Assembly: GCF_900128505.1 (NCBI RefSeq)
Contig: NZ_LT669941.1
Coordinates: 3,094,420-3,158,419 of the forward strand
Direction of reading: 5' to 3'
Length of the DNA stretch: 64,000 bases
From: Parabacteroides timonensis
GTDB taxonomy: Bacteria > Bacteroidota > Bacteroidia > Bacteroidales > Tannerellaceae
Position numbers and translations under genes: made by a program
The notes under the pieces: model-generated
Databases searched by the model: none
Seen by the model: the letters and a program-made list of their open reading frames with translations, nothing else
What the model was told of the DNA's origin: nothing
In this document: positions 10,401 through 18,614 of the stretch, piece after piece
Numbering within the stretch: position 1 is the stretch's first letter
Layout of the letters: every line of letters begins with the position of its first letter

Positions 10401-11060
10401 GGAGATCTGTTCGGTCTGTTTGTTCGGGTCGGTGACCGGCACACGGAAACGTACTGCTTCACCCGGCAATCCTTTGCCGCTCAATCGTCCTACCTCCGTC
10501 CAGTTTTGTCCATCGTCGGAACCTTCGCAAATGATATCGAAACCGTCTTTTGCCAATTTATCGTCGTAAACGAGATTTCCTACCAACGACAATTTATCAA
10601 CTGAACGGCTGTAATTCTTCAGCGCAAACTGAAACCAGGTATCGGCTCCTTCGAAGGTATTCCGTGAGTACGGGCCCTCGTCAATCATCCATTCGCGTTC
10701 ACGCCGAGGAACTTCGCCAGCCGGAGTGGAGAGGATCAGATACTGCGGTTGCCCGTCGGTCACGATACCGTCGGTCGCCAACTGGGCCGTCAGATTATAA
10801 TCGTGACTGGATGAGTTGAATGCCGAACGCCGGAGGGCGATATTCCGGTATGTACCCCGGTCAGGAACCAATTCCGGAGAAAAATCTTCCTTCGGATTAC
10901 CGGGATACTGACCGATACCACGTGAATAATAGTCCGATCGCTCGAATGATTTGTCTGTCGCACCTGCTCCGCTGCATCCCCAGAGCAACAATGAGGCTAC
11001 CATTACGCCACAAAGAGTGAGGGTACGAGAAACTGCTTGCTGTTCATTACATTTTTTCAT
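7431..11060 (-). CDS. Glycoside hydrolase family 2 lipoprotein (exo-beta-D-glucosaminidase-like)
   Basis: 1209 aa with a lipobox LLWGC, so Cys29 would be lipidated and the enzyme anchored in the envelope. An N-terminal region (about 60-200) looks like an F5/8-type C discoidin fold, and a second such segment lies at about 210-375. The GH2 core follows: sugar-binding domain from about 395 (WKLQRASEV...VPGTVLSSY), Ig-like domain, TIM barrel, then C-terminal Ig-like domains. The barrel has the catalytic pair expected for this clan: acid/base E831 in CGRNEG and nucleophile E891 in FHSERG. The arrangement VPGTVL..., RSHASIGIYCGRNEG resembles exo-beta-glucosaminidase (CsxA) and mannosidase-like GH2 proteins. 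The substrate is not provable here. The gene is alone on its strand, and 1.2 kb of repeats lie upstream. Confidence 0.88.
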   Translation of the reverse strand: MKKCNEQQAVSRTLTLCGVMVASLLLWGCSGAGATDKSFERSDYYSRGIGQYPGNPKEDFSPELVPDRGTYRNIALRRSAFNSSSHDYNLTAQLATDGIVTDGQPQYLILSTPAGEVPRREREWMIDEGPYSRNTFEGADTWFQFALKNYSRSVDKLSLVGNLVYDDKLAKDGFDIICEGSDDGQNWTEVGRLSGKGLPGEAVRFRVPVTDPNKQTEQISMPVRKLNETISFDKEATYSNYRVSLKMPGAHSWVLMAADFYNKGGLVEMKPSQFFNSSWMSATTGEEWLYVDLGSRSEFDKVILHWINKAVKGKVQVSDDAVQWTDAAELPGGESLKDEIALGGSKKARYVRILMQQPANDSRYILSELEVMGKGGLVPQPVAAPAVSQGNINLSGGNWKLQRASEVTVAGEKISTPDFQPENWIVATVPGTVLSSYKNIGAVADPNYADNQLQISESFFNSDFWYRDEFEMPENFKQERLFLNFDGINWKANVYVNGRKIGRIEGAFMRGKFDVTDVVVAGKNVVAVEIIKNEHIGAIKEKNAQSTDFNGGILGADNPTFHATIGWDWIPTMRGRNIGIWNDVFLTTTGKVTVADPLVQSVLPLPDTTSATLTAEVIVKNHDANAVKGMLEGKVGDITFRQPVELAAGEEKAVVFDAKDFPQLNMQNPRLWWPKGYGEPNLYDANFTFKIDDKVSDAKDFKVGIRQMTFNEDNQILSLFVNGRRFIGRGGNWGFSESNLNYRAREYDIAVAYHADMNFTIMRNWVGMIGDEELYEACDRHGIMIWQDFWLANPADGPDPYYPEMFIANAEDYVRRIRSHASIGIYCGRNEGFPPEQIDKALRRIVKDEHSGIHYISSSADDVVSGHGPYRMLPAKEYFTLKTGNDKFHSERGMPNVLTYESMLRTFSPEGLWPQDNQWGMHDYTREGAQGATSFNEIIAKGYGEPRSAKEFSELAQWVNYDGHRSLFESRSLNRKGLLMWMSHSCWPSMVWQTYDYYFEPTAAYFAIKKASEPLHIQWNPATDEVEVVNYSAGAHKGLTAKVQVLNMDASVAWEKEVTIDSNEDTTNKCIKLEFPAGLSKVHFIKMTLSENGSIVSDNFYHRSLEENNYQELRNLPKVDLKSDVVINKETDGNWTATATIENTTSTPALMIRINVVGGTDGLQFLPIFYSDNYFALLPGEKKEVRFHWKDEDTRGNTPRVVVSGYNVK

Positions 11061-11292
11061 TTATGAGAGTCTACTTAATTTGTATTTTTTGAATGATTCA
11101 ATCCTTTCTGAAAAGAAGGCCAGGCAAATATACGCAAAAACTCCAAATTTTCACGCTAATGCCAATAAGTTAAGTGATAAGGAGGTAATGTGGTAATTAT
11201 AGAAAAAGGTGAATCTATTTAGCGACGTTAATGCCCTGGAAGGGCTAACTGTGAATAACCCCCGGGACATAGACAACGACACTACATTCATA
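11061..11292. other. Intergenic leader of the GH2 gene with an R1-like fragment
   Basis: This stretch precedes the GH2 gene on the minus strand. It includes tatagaaaaaggtga near 11200, the same boundary motif that starts R1 copies A and B, and a GC-rich patch with an imperfect inverted repeat (ccctggaagggc, cccccggg) at about 11230-11270. I see no gene and no perfect TAnnTTTG promoter facing the GH2 gene. Confidence 0.4.
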
Positions 11293-11795
11293 TCTGATAA
11301 AAAGTGAATCTGTATCATTATTTTCCTTTACATGATAAAAATAGCATTAAAACCATTCACCGTTCACCTGTAATAATATAACATCATGTAAAACAGTGTG
11401 TAAGGTATCGCATTTCAGGGTGAATGGTTGCTCGAAAAGGTGAAGGGTTTATATAAACCCTTCACCTTCATCTTTTAAGGATTACTTATTATTACTACTT
11501 ATGCTATTGAACACTAAGTGGAAAGTCAGGAGTAATTAAGCCGGATCTTATAGTTTGTTTGCTTAATGACCTGTGTCGGCAAGCTTACTGAGCATTGTCG
11601 TTAAGCTTTGCGACCTACGTCGTTAAGCTTAGCGATAGAGGTCCCTGGATTTATAAGTAATAACTAAAGGGTTAGTTTATAATAGGTTTGATGGTAATGG
11701 ATCATGATAGGGGAGATACTTTTTAGTTGTCGGATAAATGGTTTCATAAGAAGGTGAAGGATATATTCCTTAATTTCGTTAGTGTATATCAATAG
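11293..11795. repeat. Interspersed repeat R2, copy 1
   Basis: About 500 bp that recurs with high identity at 50692-51130. Inside are a perfect 32-bp palindrome at 11437-11468 (AAGGTGAAGGGTTTAT and its complement), an outer inverted pair AACCATTCACC / GGTGAATGGTT, and an array with AAGCTT at 11581, 11603 and 11625, exactly 22 bp apart, with a diverged fourth unit at 11559. Copy 1 has about 65 bp near its right end (after ggggag) that copy 2 lacks. No convincing ORF crosses it. It could be a MITE-like or regulatory repeat. Confidence 0.85.
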
Positions 11796-11815
11796 ACAGA
11801 AAGAATTGAGTCTCG

Positions 11816-12083
11816 AATATAGAAAAAGGTGAGCTTCAAGTAGGAGCAATATTTGAGCCTTTTTTGCCGTCGGTTTTTAACCGACGATAGATTAAATGCT
11901 CCGGCTTTGCCGGATTCCTCTGTGGGTTTTAACCCCGTTAGACATATAATGGCAGTCCCTGTTTTAAAGGGGCTTAAGTCCACAAAGGAAGAGGCTTTGC
12001 CTCCTGTATTTTATATCCGTCAGCTGAAGCAAACGGCAAAAGAGAGCCTGCGGCATGAGGCTCCGCCTCATAAAAAAGGCTCA
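11816..12083. repeat. Interspersed repeat R1, copy B
   Basis: Begins with atatagaaaaaggtgagcttcaa, nearly identical to copy A, and holds the same hairpins (CCGTCGG..CCGACG, CCGGC-ttt-GCCGG, GAGGC-ttt-GCCTC, GAGGC-tcc-GCCTC). It abuts R2 copy 1 on its left and the conserved 3' region of the S-layer-like gene on its right. Short open frames across it are by-products of the repeats. Confidence 0.85.
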
Positions 12084-12102
12084 GTTTTTTCTAACAGCGA
12101 AA

Positions 12103-12126
12103 CCCCGGCGGAGTGAACCGTCGGGG
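12103..12126. terminator. Hairpin downstream of S-layer-like gene 1
   Basis: CCCCGGCGG and CCGTCGGGG can pair around a 6-nt loop, about 155 bp past the stop of the minus-strand gene. A T-rich run follows on the plus strand; the minus-strand side has only a weak U-run. A matching hairpin occurs at 34353-34376 behind S-layer-like gene 2. Confidence 0.5.
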
Positions 12127-12281
12127 CTTGTTTTTGTCTGTTGTTGCTCTTCACAGAGATCGAACAGAAGAACTTTATTTCATTACTTTAGTATTAATAC
12201 TGACCGCTTATTCGCCCTCGCGGGGTACTTAGTTCGATATCACCACGCAGTCAATTTAAATTTATTGATTATAATAGTTTC
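12127..12281 (-). repeat. Conserved 3' untranslated region, S-layer gene 1
   Basis: About 155 bp (ggggcttgtttttgtctg to tttattgattata) that is almost identical to 34377-34532 behind S-layer-like gene 2. The conservation continues into the last codons of both genes, so the duplicated unit covers gene end plus 3' flank. Confidence 0.85.
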
Positions 12282-15200
12282 TTATTTTACGATTGCTTTT
12301 ACAGCAACTTCACCTTCTACGGCAACAACTACTACACCTTGAGGTGCAGCGATTTCAGCGTTATCAGAAGAAATTACTGTATTAGCGATTGTCTGGCCAA
12401 GAATATTGCTGATAGCAACAGTCTTACCCTGAGCACCCTTGATAACGATCTTACCATCACCTGCAACTATCGATACTTCAGATGTAGAGACACCTTCGTT
12501 ACCAACAGGAGATTCTGCTGCTTCAAGAGTAAATGACAATCCTGAATACGGAGAAATACCAGCCAAAGTCAATACACCATTTTCCTGAGCCAGGTATTTG
12601 CCGGATTTTGTATGCTGAATTTTATATTCACCCTTAGTAGATGTTACAGCAAATGCAAATATTGAATAGTTATCAGCGAATTTCAAAGTATCATTCTTTG
12701 CTCCATAAACCACCAGTGAATCCAAATCCTGACCATATTGTTTAGCTTTGATAAAGTTTACAGTAGAACCATCCTTACTTGACATGTAGAACAATTCGTC
12801 GTTAGCGATTTCTTCTTCAGTAAGTTTACCTGTCTGAGCTGTTGCAATATAGAATTCCGGTTTTTCTTCATTCTTCATAGAAGCAGTATCCAGATACATA
12901 GAGAAGTTTTCTTTAGTGAATGCATCTGCCGCTTTCAACTCTGTTTCTGCTTTCAAGACTCCACGCAACTGGCTGTCCATAGAGATTGCTAATGTCGGGT
13001 TGGCAGCAGAAGCAATTCTCTTATTAGCTGGTTTGTCAGATACATTTACGAATGCAGCGTCATCAGGCAATTCAACAGTGAAATACCCCATTGGAGCAGA
13101 AGTAAAATCAGTAACGATAATAGCAGAACCTGAACCAGCAACATTGATCTGGCCCATATAAGTACTGTCCACTTTGTAACAACTAAAGTTGCTGCCGACC
13201 AATGTCGTATCCGCAGGAATTAACTGATACTGTTTCTCGGTAGCTGTTGCTCTGAACAATATAGCTACTGCAATAGAGTCTTTATTCGATTTCCAGAATT
13301 CAGGTTTATCTTTATATGCATCCGGTTTGTTTGTTGTCTTGTCAAAGTCTACCAGTTCTCTCATGCCAAACGTTTTTGCTGTTCTATCATAAGCGAAAAC
13401 AACATTTTCGTTTCCGGCAAGAGTCAGATAATATGCATTACGTTTCAATTCCTGGTTACCGTATGCTTTAGCATCATACTTTTTATCAGCACCTGACACA
13501 CCGGTAACAGCTGTTCTTACATTGAACTCGACAGCATCCTGGGCATCAGCATCAGCAATCGACAACTTGGAATCACCTACAACATACAAATTATCACCAC
13601 CAAATGTAGTGTTAAACTTCAGTTTAACAGCATAGTTCGCAACCTGATCATCAGTAAAGCTCAAATAACCAACTTTTTCATCGTCTGCCTTAACATCCAT
13701 CTTTTTGATCAGATAAATATCGTCCGATCCGGATACCTTATATTCTCCATCCTTATCCGTTGCATAAATATAACTCTTTGCAACATCAGCAAACGGATTC
13801 AATCCATTTTCACGGTTAGCGATTTTATAGTATCCGCTTCTGCCTTTAATCGTAAATTGAGTAGCAGGAACCAATTCGCTTGCAACATTAGCAGTGTAGT
13901 CACATTTAACTTTTGTACCTGCAACATTCATATCAACCAAAATAGCTTCAGCAAACTTACCGTCTTTTTTCTGGATAGAATAGATACCGTCTTCTAATGT
14001 AGCCAGTTTACCCTGTGCAAAAGAAACATTTGCATACGTATCGGCTACAGCCTTAGCCAAGCTTGTTGAATCTACAATAGTGAATAAACCGGGATTACCT
14101 GTACCTGTTCTGGCAATTGCAAAGTAACCGATCGAGTCTTTATCTGTAGGGAATGCTTCCAAGTCTGAATAAGCCTTTCCCGCTTTCAACTCTCCAATAG
14201 TAGGAATCGAGTCGACCTTAACAGTTAAAACATCACCACCTGCTTTACTTACATTCTTATAAATATAGAAACGATAGTTAGCTGCGGCACGACCTGCAGC
14301 CACTTTGTCTGCCATATTAATAGAACCAGCAGTAGTACCAGTAGATTCTAGAATACTTGTTGCAGCTTCCTCAAAGTCCCAAACTTTACTGCTTGTGATG
14401 TCGGCAGTAGATGAAGTCCATTTACAAACAACAGAGTCTGCACTGATTTTCAGACCACGGCCACCAATAGAATCATTGAAAGCTGTACCGGTATTGAATA
14501 CAGTATCTACAACAAGGAATACATTCTTATTCTGAAGTTCCTTACCATTCTTATCAACCTGTTTCTTATCAGCTGATCCATAAGCCTTTTTAGCTCCGTT
14601 TACACGCAAATAAACTCCTTTATCAACAGCTGACGCTCCATCGATCAAAGCCGGATAAGCAGTCAAAGTTGAACCATTGATATAATCAGCACTGCCGTCT
14701 GTAACCTGATCCAGGATATTCAGTTTGAAAGAACCGTTGCCGATCGCATTCAGTTCTTCAGCAGTCATGATTTTCTGTTCTGGCGTGAACAGATTTACAG
14801 CATTGTAACTTTTACCTGATTCCCATTTTACAAATTCAGCTTTAGTTCCGGCTGTAGAAGAAATATTCAGCACATACTTTACCTTGTCTGCATCGTAGCA
14901 AACCAAGTTTTTAGAATCATCTGCACCTTCAAATGTAAAAGAAGAAATAGCACCTTCTGTTGTTTCTGAAACAAGTTCTGCTGTAGCTTTGTCCTTGTTG
15001 TATTTAACAGCCAAAACAGCTCCGGTCAACTTGTTTGTAAACTTGAAAGATTTCACATTGTTCGTAATCACAATAGTAGGTTCCCACAAGGCAGAGTCCG
15101 TAGAAGTAACATACACGCTAGGATCAGTAGTTGACGATGCAATAGAGCGTGTCTCCAAATAAACTTTTTTATCATCGGTTCTGAATGACAAATAATTATC

Positions 15201-15368
15201 AGTAGAACCTAAATGATAATAGTTACCTTCTGCAGCCTTTTCCACAGAAACAGTTGCCGCCTTTACATCCTCAAAATGAAAAGCATTAGTGCTCTGGGCC
15301 ATTGCTGTAGAAGAAAGTCCACCGGCTACCAAGGTGATAGCCATAAGAGTAGAAAATTTCTTGTTCAT
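12282..15368 (-). CDS. S-layer-like protein 1 with DUF6383-type C-terminus
   Basis: 1028 aa from the ATG at 15368. A start 17 codons upstream is possible, but MNKKFSTL at 15368 matches the start of the paralogue at 37988 and gives a clean signal peptide ending AMAQ. The mature protein is acidic, rich in Lys, Asp, Thr and Ala, almost free of Cys, and reads as repeated beta-rich segments. The last 65 residues (GAQGKTVAISNILGQT... to VKAIVK) are nearly identical to those of the 34533-37988 protein and resemble a T9SS-type C-terminal sorting fold; this matches what I know as DUF6383 in Parabacteroides. The family contains the phase-variable S-layer glycoproteins of P. distasonis. Expression should depend on the invertible promoter at 15446-15650, which points away from the gene here. 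Confidence 0.8.
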   Translation of the reverse strand: MNKKFSTLMAITLVAGGLSSTAMAQSTNAFHFEDVKAATVSVEKAAEGNYYHLGSTDNYLSFRTDDKKVYLETRSIASSTTDPSVYVTSTDSALWEPTIVITNNVKSFKFTNKLTGAVLAVKYNKDKATAELVSETTEGAISSFTFEGADDSKNLVCYDADKVKYVLNISSTAGTKAEFVKWESGKSYNAVNLFTPEQKIMTAEELNAIGNGSFKLNILDQVTDGSADYINGSTLTAYPALIDGASAVDKGVYLRVNGAKKAYGSADKKQVDKNGKELQNKNVFLVVDTVFNTGTAFNDSIGGRGLKISADSVVCKWTSSTADITSSKVWDFEEAATSILESTGTTAGSINMADKVAAGRAAANYRFYIYKNVSKAGGDVLTVKVDSIPTIGELKAGKAYSDLEAFPTDKDSIGYFAIARTGTGNPGLFTIVDSTSLAKAVADTYANVSFAQGKLATLEDGIYSIQKKDGKFAEAILVDMNVAGTKVKCDYTANVASELVPATQFTIKGRSGYYKIANRENGLNPFADVAKSYIYATDKDGEYKVSGSDDIYLIKKMDVKADDEKVGYLSFTDDQVANYAVKLKFNTTFGGDNLYVVGDSKLSIADADAQDAVEFNVRTAVTGVSGADKKYDAKAYGNQELKRNAYYLTLAGNENVVFAYDRTAKTFGMRELVDFDKTTNKPDAYKDKPEFWKSNKDSIAVAILFRATATEKQYQLIPADTTLVGSNFSCYKVDSTYMGQINVAGSGSAIIVTDFTSAPMGYFTVELPDDAAFVNVSDKPANKRIASAANPTLAISMDSQLRGVLKAETELKAADAFTKENFSMYLDTASMKNEEKPEFYIATAQTGKLTEEEIANDELFYMSSKDGSTVNFIKAKQYGQDLDSLVVYGAKNDTLKFADNYSIFAFAVTSTKGEYKIQHTKSGKYLAQENGVLTLAGISPYSGLSFTLEAAESPVGNEGVSTSEVSIVAGDGKIVIKGAQGKTVAISNILGQTIANTVISSDNAEIAAPQGVVVVAVEGEVAVKAIVK

Positions 15369-15445
15369 AATCTTTAATTTAATATTAATAATAGTGTTAC
15401 TTAAAAGTCTTTTATTCAAAAGCAGGAATTTTAACCAAAGTCAAA

Positions 15446-15650
15446 TGACTAGCTAAAACGTTCCTTTTTTCTAGTCATGCTTTTGGAGGGTATTTGACTT
15501 TATGCAAAAAAGAGACTATTTCATACAAACTTTGCTATACAGTTGATAAGAAAGCATATAGATTGGAAAAAATAATTTCTAAAAGAATTGCAGATTAAAA
15601 ATTATGATATAACTTTGTTGACTAGAAAAAAGGAACGTTAAAATTAGTCA
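15446..15650. promoter_or_regulatory. Invertible promoter (phase switch) of S-layer-like gene 1
   Basis: Two 32-bp sites in inverted orientation enclose a promoter. Left site 15446-15477: arm TGACTAGCTAAAA, core CGTTCC (15459-15464), arm TTTTTTCTAGTCA. Right site 15619-15650: arm TGACTAGAAAAAA, core GGAACG (15632-15637), arm TTAAAATTAGTCA. The inner 19 bp of both sites are perfect complements. Core-to-core length is 179 bp. The 13-6-13 layout fits a tyrosine-recombinase site. The enclosed promoter (15588-15617) reads rightward, away from the S-layer gene, so this is the OFF orientation; inversion would give a leader of about 100 nt. Confidence 0.9.
15588..15617 (+). promoter_or_regulatory. 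Promoter inside the S-layer 1 switch, facing away from the gene
   Basis: TTG at 15588-15590, a 19-bp spacer, and TAACTTTG at 15610-15617, a full match to the Bacteroidota -33/-7 consensus. Transcription would start near 15624 within the right recombination site and run toward the 3' end of alaS as antisense. Confidence 0.8.
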
Positions 15651-15825
15651 CTCCATTTAGACCTATTACCCTTTATTATTCAACATATATACATTCTATT
15701 TACTTCTATTTAAATGACTTTAAAAACAAAAAGATCATATGTAATGTACGCATACGTACATTAGTTTTATTAGTTACTCACGACCAAAAAATCAAGAGAT
15801 TTCACCCAAAAGGCAATTTAAGGAA

Positions 15826-15863
15826 TAAAAAAAGGGTGATCCCTTTTAGAAAGGAACCACCCC
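15826..15863 (-). terminator. alaS rho-independent terminator
   Basis: On the minus strand GGGGTGGTTCC pairs with GGATCACCC-type sequence (one mismatch and a wobble) and is followed by a seven-base U-run. It lies 27 bp past the alaS stop. Confidence 0.8.
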
Positions 15864-15889
15864 GGAAAGATATTTGATATATTATCTTC

Positions 15890-18517
15890 TTACTGTAAGT
15901 CGGCCGCAGCAAGGATCTGGTCGACAGCCTGTATCAAGCCATCCGAGTTCTTACCGCCTGCTGTTGCGAAGTGAGCCTGGCCACCGCCACCACCCTGGAT
16001 CAGCTTAGCTGCATCTTTCACCAATTTGCTTGCATCCAATCCGTCGGCTACCAGCGGTTCGCTCAGCATAACCATCAGCGCACATTTGGAACCGTCTTTT
16101 ATACCGGCAACAAAGAACACTTTTTCATCCGTACAGCTTTCGCCCTTGATCTGGAATGCCAGGTCTTTGATGGCATCCACATTGGCTTCACCACGGAAGA
16201 CAACCACTTTCACACCGTGGCGTACCACAGCTTTAGCGATCAGGTCTTTCTTCATGGAAGCTACTTTCTCTTTAATGTAGTCGCCTACCTGCTTTTTCAG
16301 TTCGGCATTCTCTTCAATAGACTTGCGGATGGTCTGAGCCAGGTTAGGCACGTTGTTGAACATAGCACGCAATTCGCGGAAAGAATCTTGCAGATGGTAG
16401 GTATATTCTTCAGCAGCTTCAGCCGTCACCGCTTCGATACGGCGAACACCTGCAGCAATCGAACTTTCTGCCACTACGCGTAAGGAGCCGATCATACCGG
16501 TTGCCGGGATATGCGTACCACCGCACAACTCGATAGAAGAACCGTATTTAACCACACGGACTTCTTCGCCGTACTTTTCACCGAACAGCGCCATAGCACC
16601 CAGGGCTTGTGCCTGAGCGATCGGCATATTGCGGTGTTCTTCCAATGGGAAGTTGGCACGGATCTTTTCGCTTACCAGCTTTTCTACCCGACGGATCTCT
16701 TCGTCGGTCACTTTCTGGAAGTGAGAGAAGTCGAAACGAAGAGCTTCGGGAGAAACGAAAGAACCTTTCTGTTCGACATGTGTACCCAGCACTTCACGCA
16801 AAGCTTCGTGCAATAAGTGGGTAGCCGAGTGGTTACATTCGCACTGGATACGTTTCTTTTCGTTAATCTTAGCAGTGAAAGTGGCCGTTACATCTTTCGG
16901 TAAACGAGTTACGAAATGTACCGGCAGGTTGTTTTCACGTTTGGTATCTACCACGTCCAGCTTTTCATCGTCAGCGATCAGCCATCCGGTATCACCTACC
17001 TGTCCACCCATTTCTGCGTAGAACGGAGTCTGATCCAGAACGACCTGGAAGAGTTCTTTATTCTTTTGTTTGATCTTACGGTAACGCAGGATCTCGGCTT
17101 CGCATTCGAACAGGTCGTAACCTACGAATTTGGCTTCACCTTCTTTCAGAACTACCCAGTCGCCGGTTTCGATAGCGGCAGCGTTGCGGGCACGTTCTTT
17201 CTGCTTCTGCATTTCAGCATTAAACTCTTCGATGTTTGCTTCCATGCCGTTTTCACGCAGGATCAGTTCAGTCAGGTCCAACGGGAATCCGAAAGTATCA
17301 TATAATGTAAAGGCATCCACACCACTGATTACAGTCTTGCCTTCCGCCTTTGTTTCTTCCATCTTCTTATCCAATAGACGGATACCGGTTTCCAATGTAC
17401 GCAGGAACGATTCCTCTTCTTCTTTGATTACCTTTTCGATCAATGTCTTCTGGGCAACCAGTTCGGGATAGGCATCTCCCATCGTTTCGATCAATACAGG
17501 AAGCAAAGCATACATAAAGGCTTCGCGGCGTCCGAGGAACGTATAACCGTAACGAACGGCACGACGCAGGATACGACGGATCACATAACCGGCTTTTGCA
17601 TTCGATGGCAACTGACCGTCCGTGATAGAGAATGCTATTGTACGGATATGGTCGGCAATCACACGCATAGCAATATCCTGCTGCTTGTTTTCGCCATATT
17701 TAGTTCCGGTAGCGGCAGCGATCACCTGAATGATCGGCTGGAATACATCCGTATCATAGTTGGAAGTCTTGCCCTGCAATGACATACACAGACGTTCGAA
17801 TCCCATACCGGTATCGATTACCTTGGCAGGCAGCGGTTCTAGCGAGCCGTCAGCCTTCCGGTTGAACTGCATGAACACCAGGTTCCAGATCTCGATCACC
17901 TGCGGATGATCTTTGTTGACCATTTCGGCACCGCTCTTAGCCGCACGTTCTTCGTCCGGACGCAAGTCGATATGGATTTCCGAGCAGGGGCCGCAAGGAC
18001 CGGTATCACCCATTTCCCAGAAGTTATCATGTTTGTTACCGTTGATGATATGATCTTTCGGAAGGTACTGTTCCCAGTAGCCGGCAGCTTCATCGTCGCG
18101 CGACAGACCTTCGGCAGGGCTTCCTTCAAATACGGTTGCATATAAACGTTTCGGATCCAGTTTCAGAACATCTACCAGATATTCCCAGGCCCAATTGATT
18201 GCTTCTTTCTTGAAATAATCACCGAACGACCAGTTACCCAACATTTCAAACATGGTGTGGTGGTAGGTATCGTGTCCTACTTCTTCCAGGTCGTTATGCT
18301 TACCGCTCACACGAAGACATTTCTGTGAGTCCGCGACGCGAGGATATTTGATGGGTACATTACCCAGGATAATATCTTTAAACTGATTCATACCCGCATT
18401 GGTGAACATCAATGTAGGGTCCCCCTTCACTACCATCGGAGCAGACGGCACTATCTGGTGCTGCTTGGAAGCGAAGAACTCTTTAAACGATTCACGGATT
18501 TCTTTTGCTGTCAACAT
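15890..18517 (-). CDS. alaS: Alanine--tRNA ligase
   Basis: 875 aa, the usual length for bacterial AlaRS. It attaches alanine to tRNA(Ala) in the cytoplasm. The N-terminal catalytic core begins with TAKEIRESFKEFF and contains MFTNAGMNQFKD and the class II motif region (HHTMFEMLGNWSFGDYFK). The editing domain has the zinc ligands H563 and H567 (HSATH) and C665 and H669 (CGGTH). The C-terminal DHHA1 domain ends with a GGGGGQAHFATAGGK motif. It is divergent from the M23 peptidase gene. A -7-like TACTTTTG (complement of 18561-18568) lies upstream. Confidence 0.98.
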   Translation of the reverse strand: MLTAKEIRESFKEFFASKQHQIVPSAPMVVKGDPTLMFTNAGMNQFKDIILGNVPIKYPRVADSQKCLRVSGKHNDLEEVGHDTYHHTMFEMLGNWSFGDYFKKEAINWAWEYLVDVLKLDPKRLYATVFEGSPAEGLSRDDEAAGYWEQYLPKDHIINGNKHDNFWEMGDTGPCGPCSEIHIDLRPDEERAAKSGAEMVNKDHPQVIEIWNLVFMQFNRKADGSLEPLPAKVIDTGMGFERLCMSLQGKTSNYDTDVFQPIIQVIAAATGTKYGENKQQDIAMRVIADHIRTIAFSITDGQLPSNAKAGYVIRRILRRAVRYGYTFLGRREAFMYALLPVLIETMGDAYPELVAQKTLIEKVIKEEEESFLRTLETGIRLLDKKMEETKAEGKTVISGVDAFTLYDTFGFPLDLTELILRENGMEANIEEFNAEMQKQKERARNAAAIETGDWVVLKEGEAKFVGYDLFECEAEILRYRKIKQKNKELFQVVLDQTPFYAEMGGQVGDTGWLIADDEKLDVVDTKRENNLPVHFVTRLPKDVTATFTAKINEKKRIQCECNHSATHLLHEALREVLGTHVEQKGSFVSPEALRFDFSHFQKVTDEEIRRVEKLVSEKIRANFPLEEHRNMPIAQAQALGAMALFGEKYGEEVRVVKYGSSIELCGGTHIPATGMIGSLRVVAESSIAAGVRRIEAVTAEAAEEYTYHLQDSFRELRAMFNNVPNLAQTIRKSIEENAELKKQVGDYIKEKVASMKKDLIAKAVVRHGVKVVVFRGEANVDAIKDLAFQIKGESCTDEKVFFVAGIKDGSKCALMVMLSEPLVADGLDASKLVKDAAKLIQGGGGGQAHFATAGGKNSDGLIQAVDQILAAADLQ

Positions 18518-18556
18518 AATCTAATATATAGTTCTCGTTAATATTCTGAAAAACAA

Positions 18557-18587
18557 TTTGCAAAAGTACTGCAAATTATTATTTTTG
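18557..18587 (+). promoter_or_regulatory. Promoter of the M23 peptidase operon
   Basis: TTTG at 18557-18560, a 19-bp spacer and TATTTTTG at 18580-18587, a full Bacteroidota consensus promoter. It is 27 bp upstream of the ATG at 18615. A minus-strand -7 match for alaS overlaps it, so the two promoters may interfere. Confidence 0.75.
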
Positions 18588-18614
18588 CACGTATCCAAGC
18601 TATAAAAATATTCA

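Noticed and set aside
7497..10604. A 1035-codon open frame on the plus strand opposite the GH2 gene
   Set aside because: It has no signal peptide or recognisable domain and is the antisense shadow of a gene with complete GH2 catalytic motifs.
11559..11642. Periodic repeats as a CRISPR array
   Set aside because: The 22-bp period leaves no room for unique spacers, the units are palindromic and degenerate, and no cas genes are nearby. The same applies to 31034-31093.
11853..12116. Open frames crossing repeat R1 (also 7073-7261 and 34281-34730)
   Set aside because: They arise from hairpin repeats and the conserved 3' flank and have no independent support.
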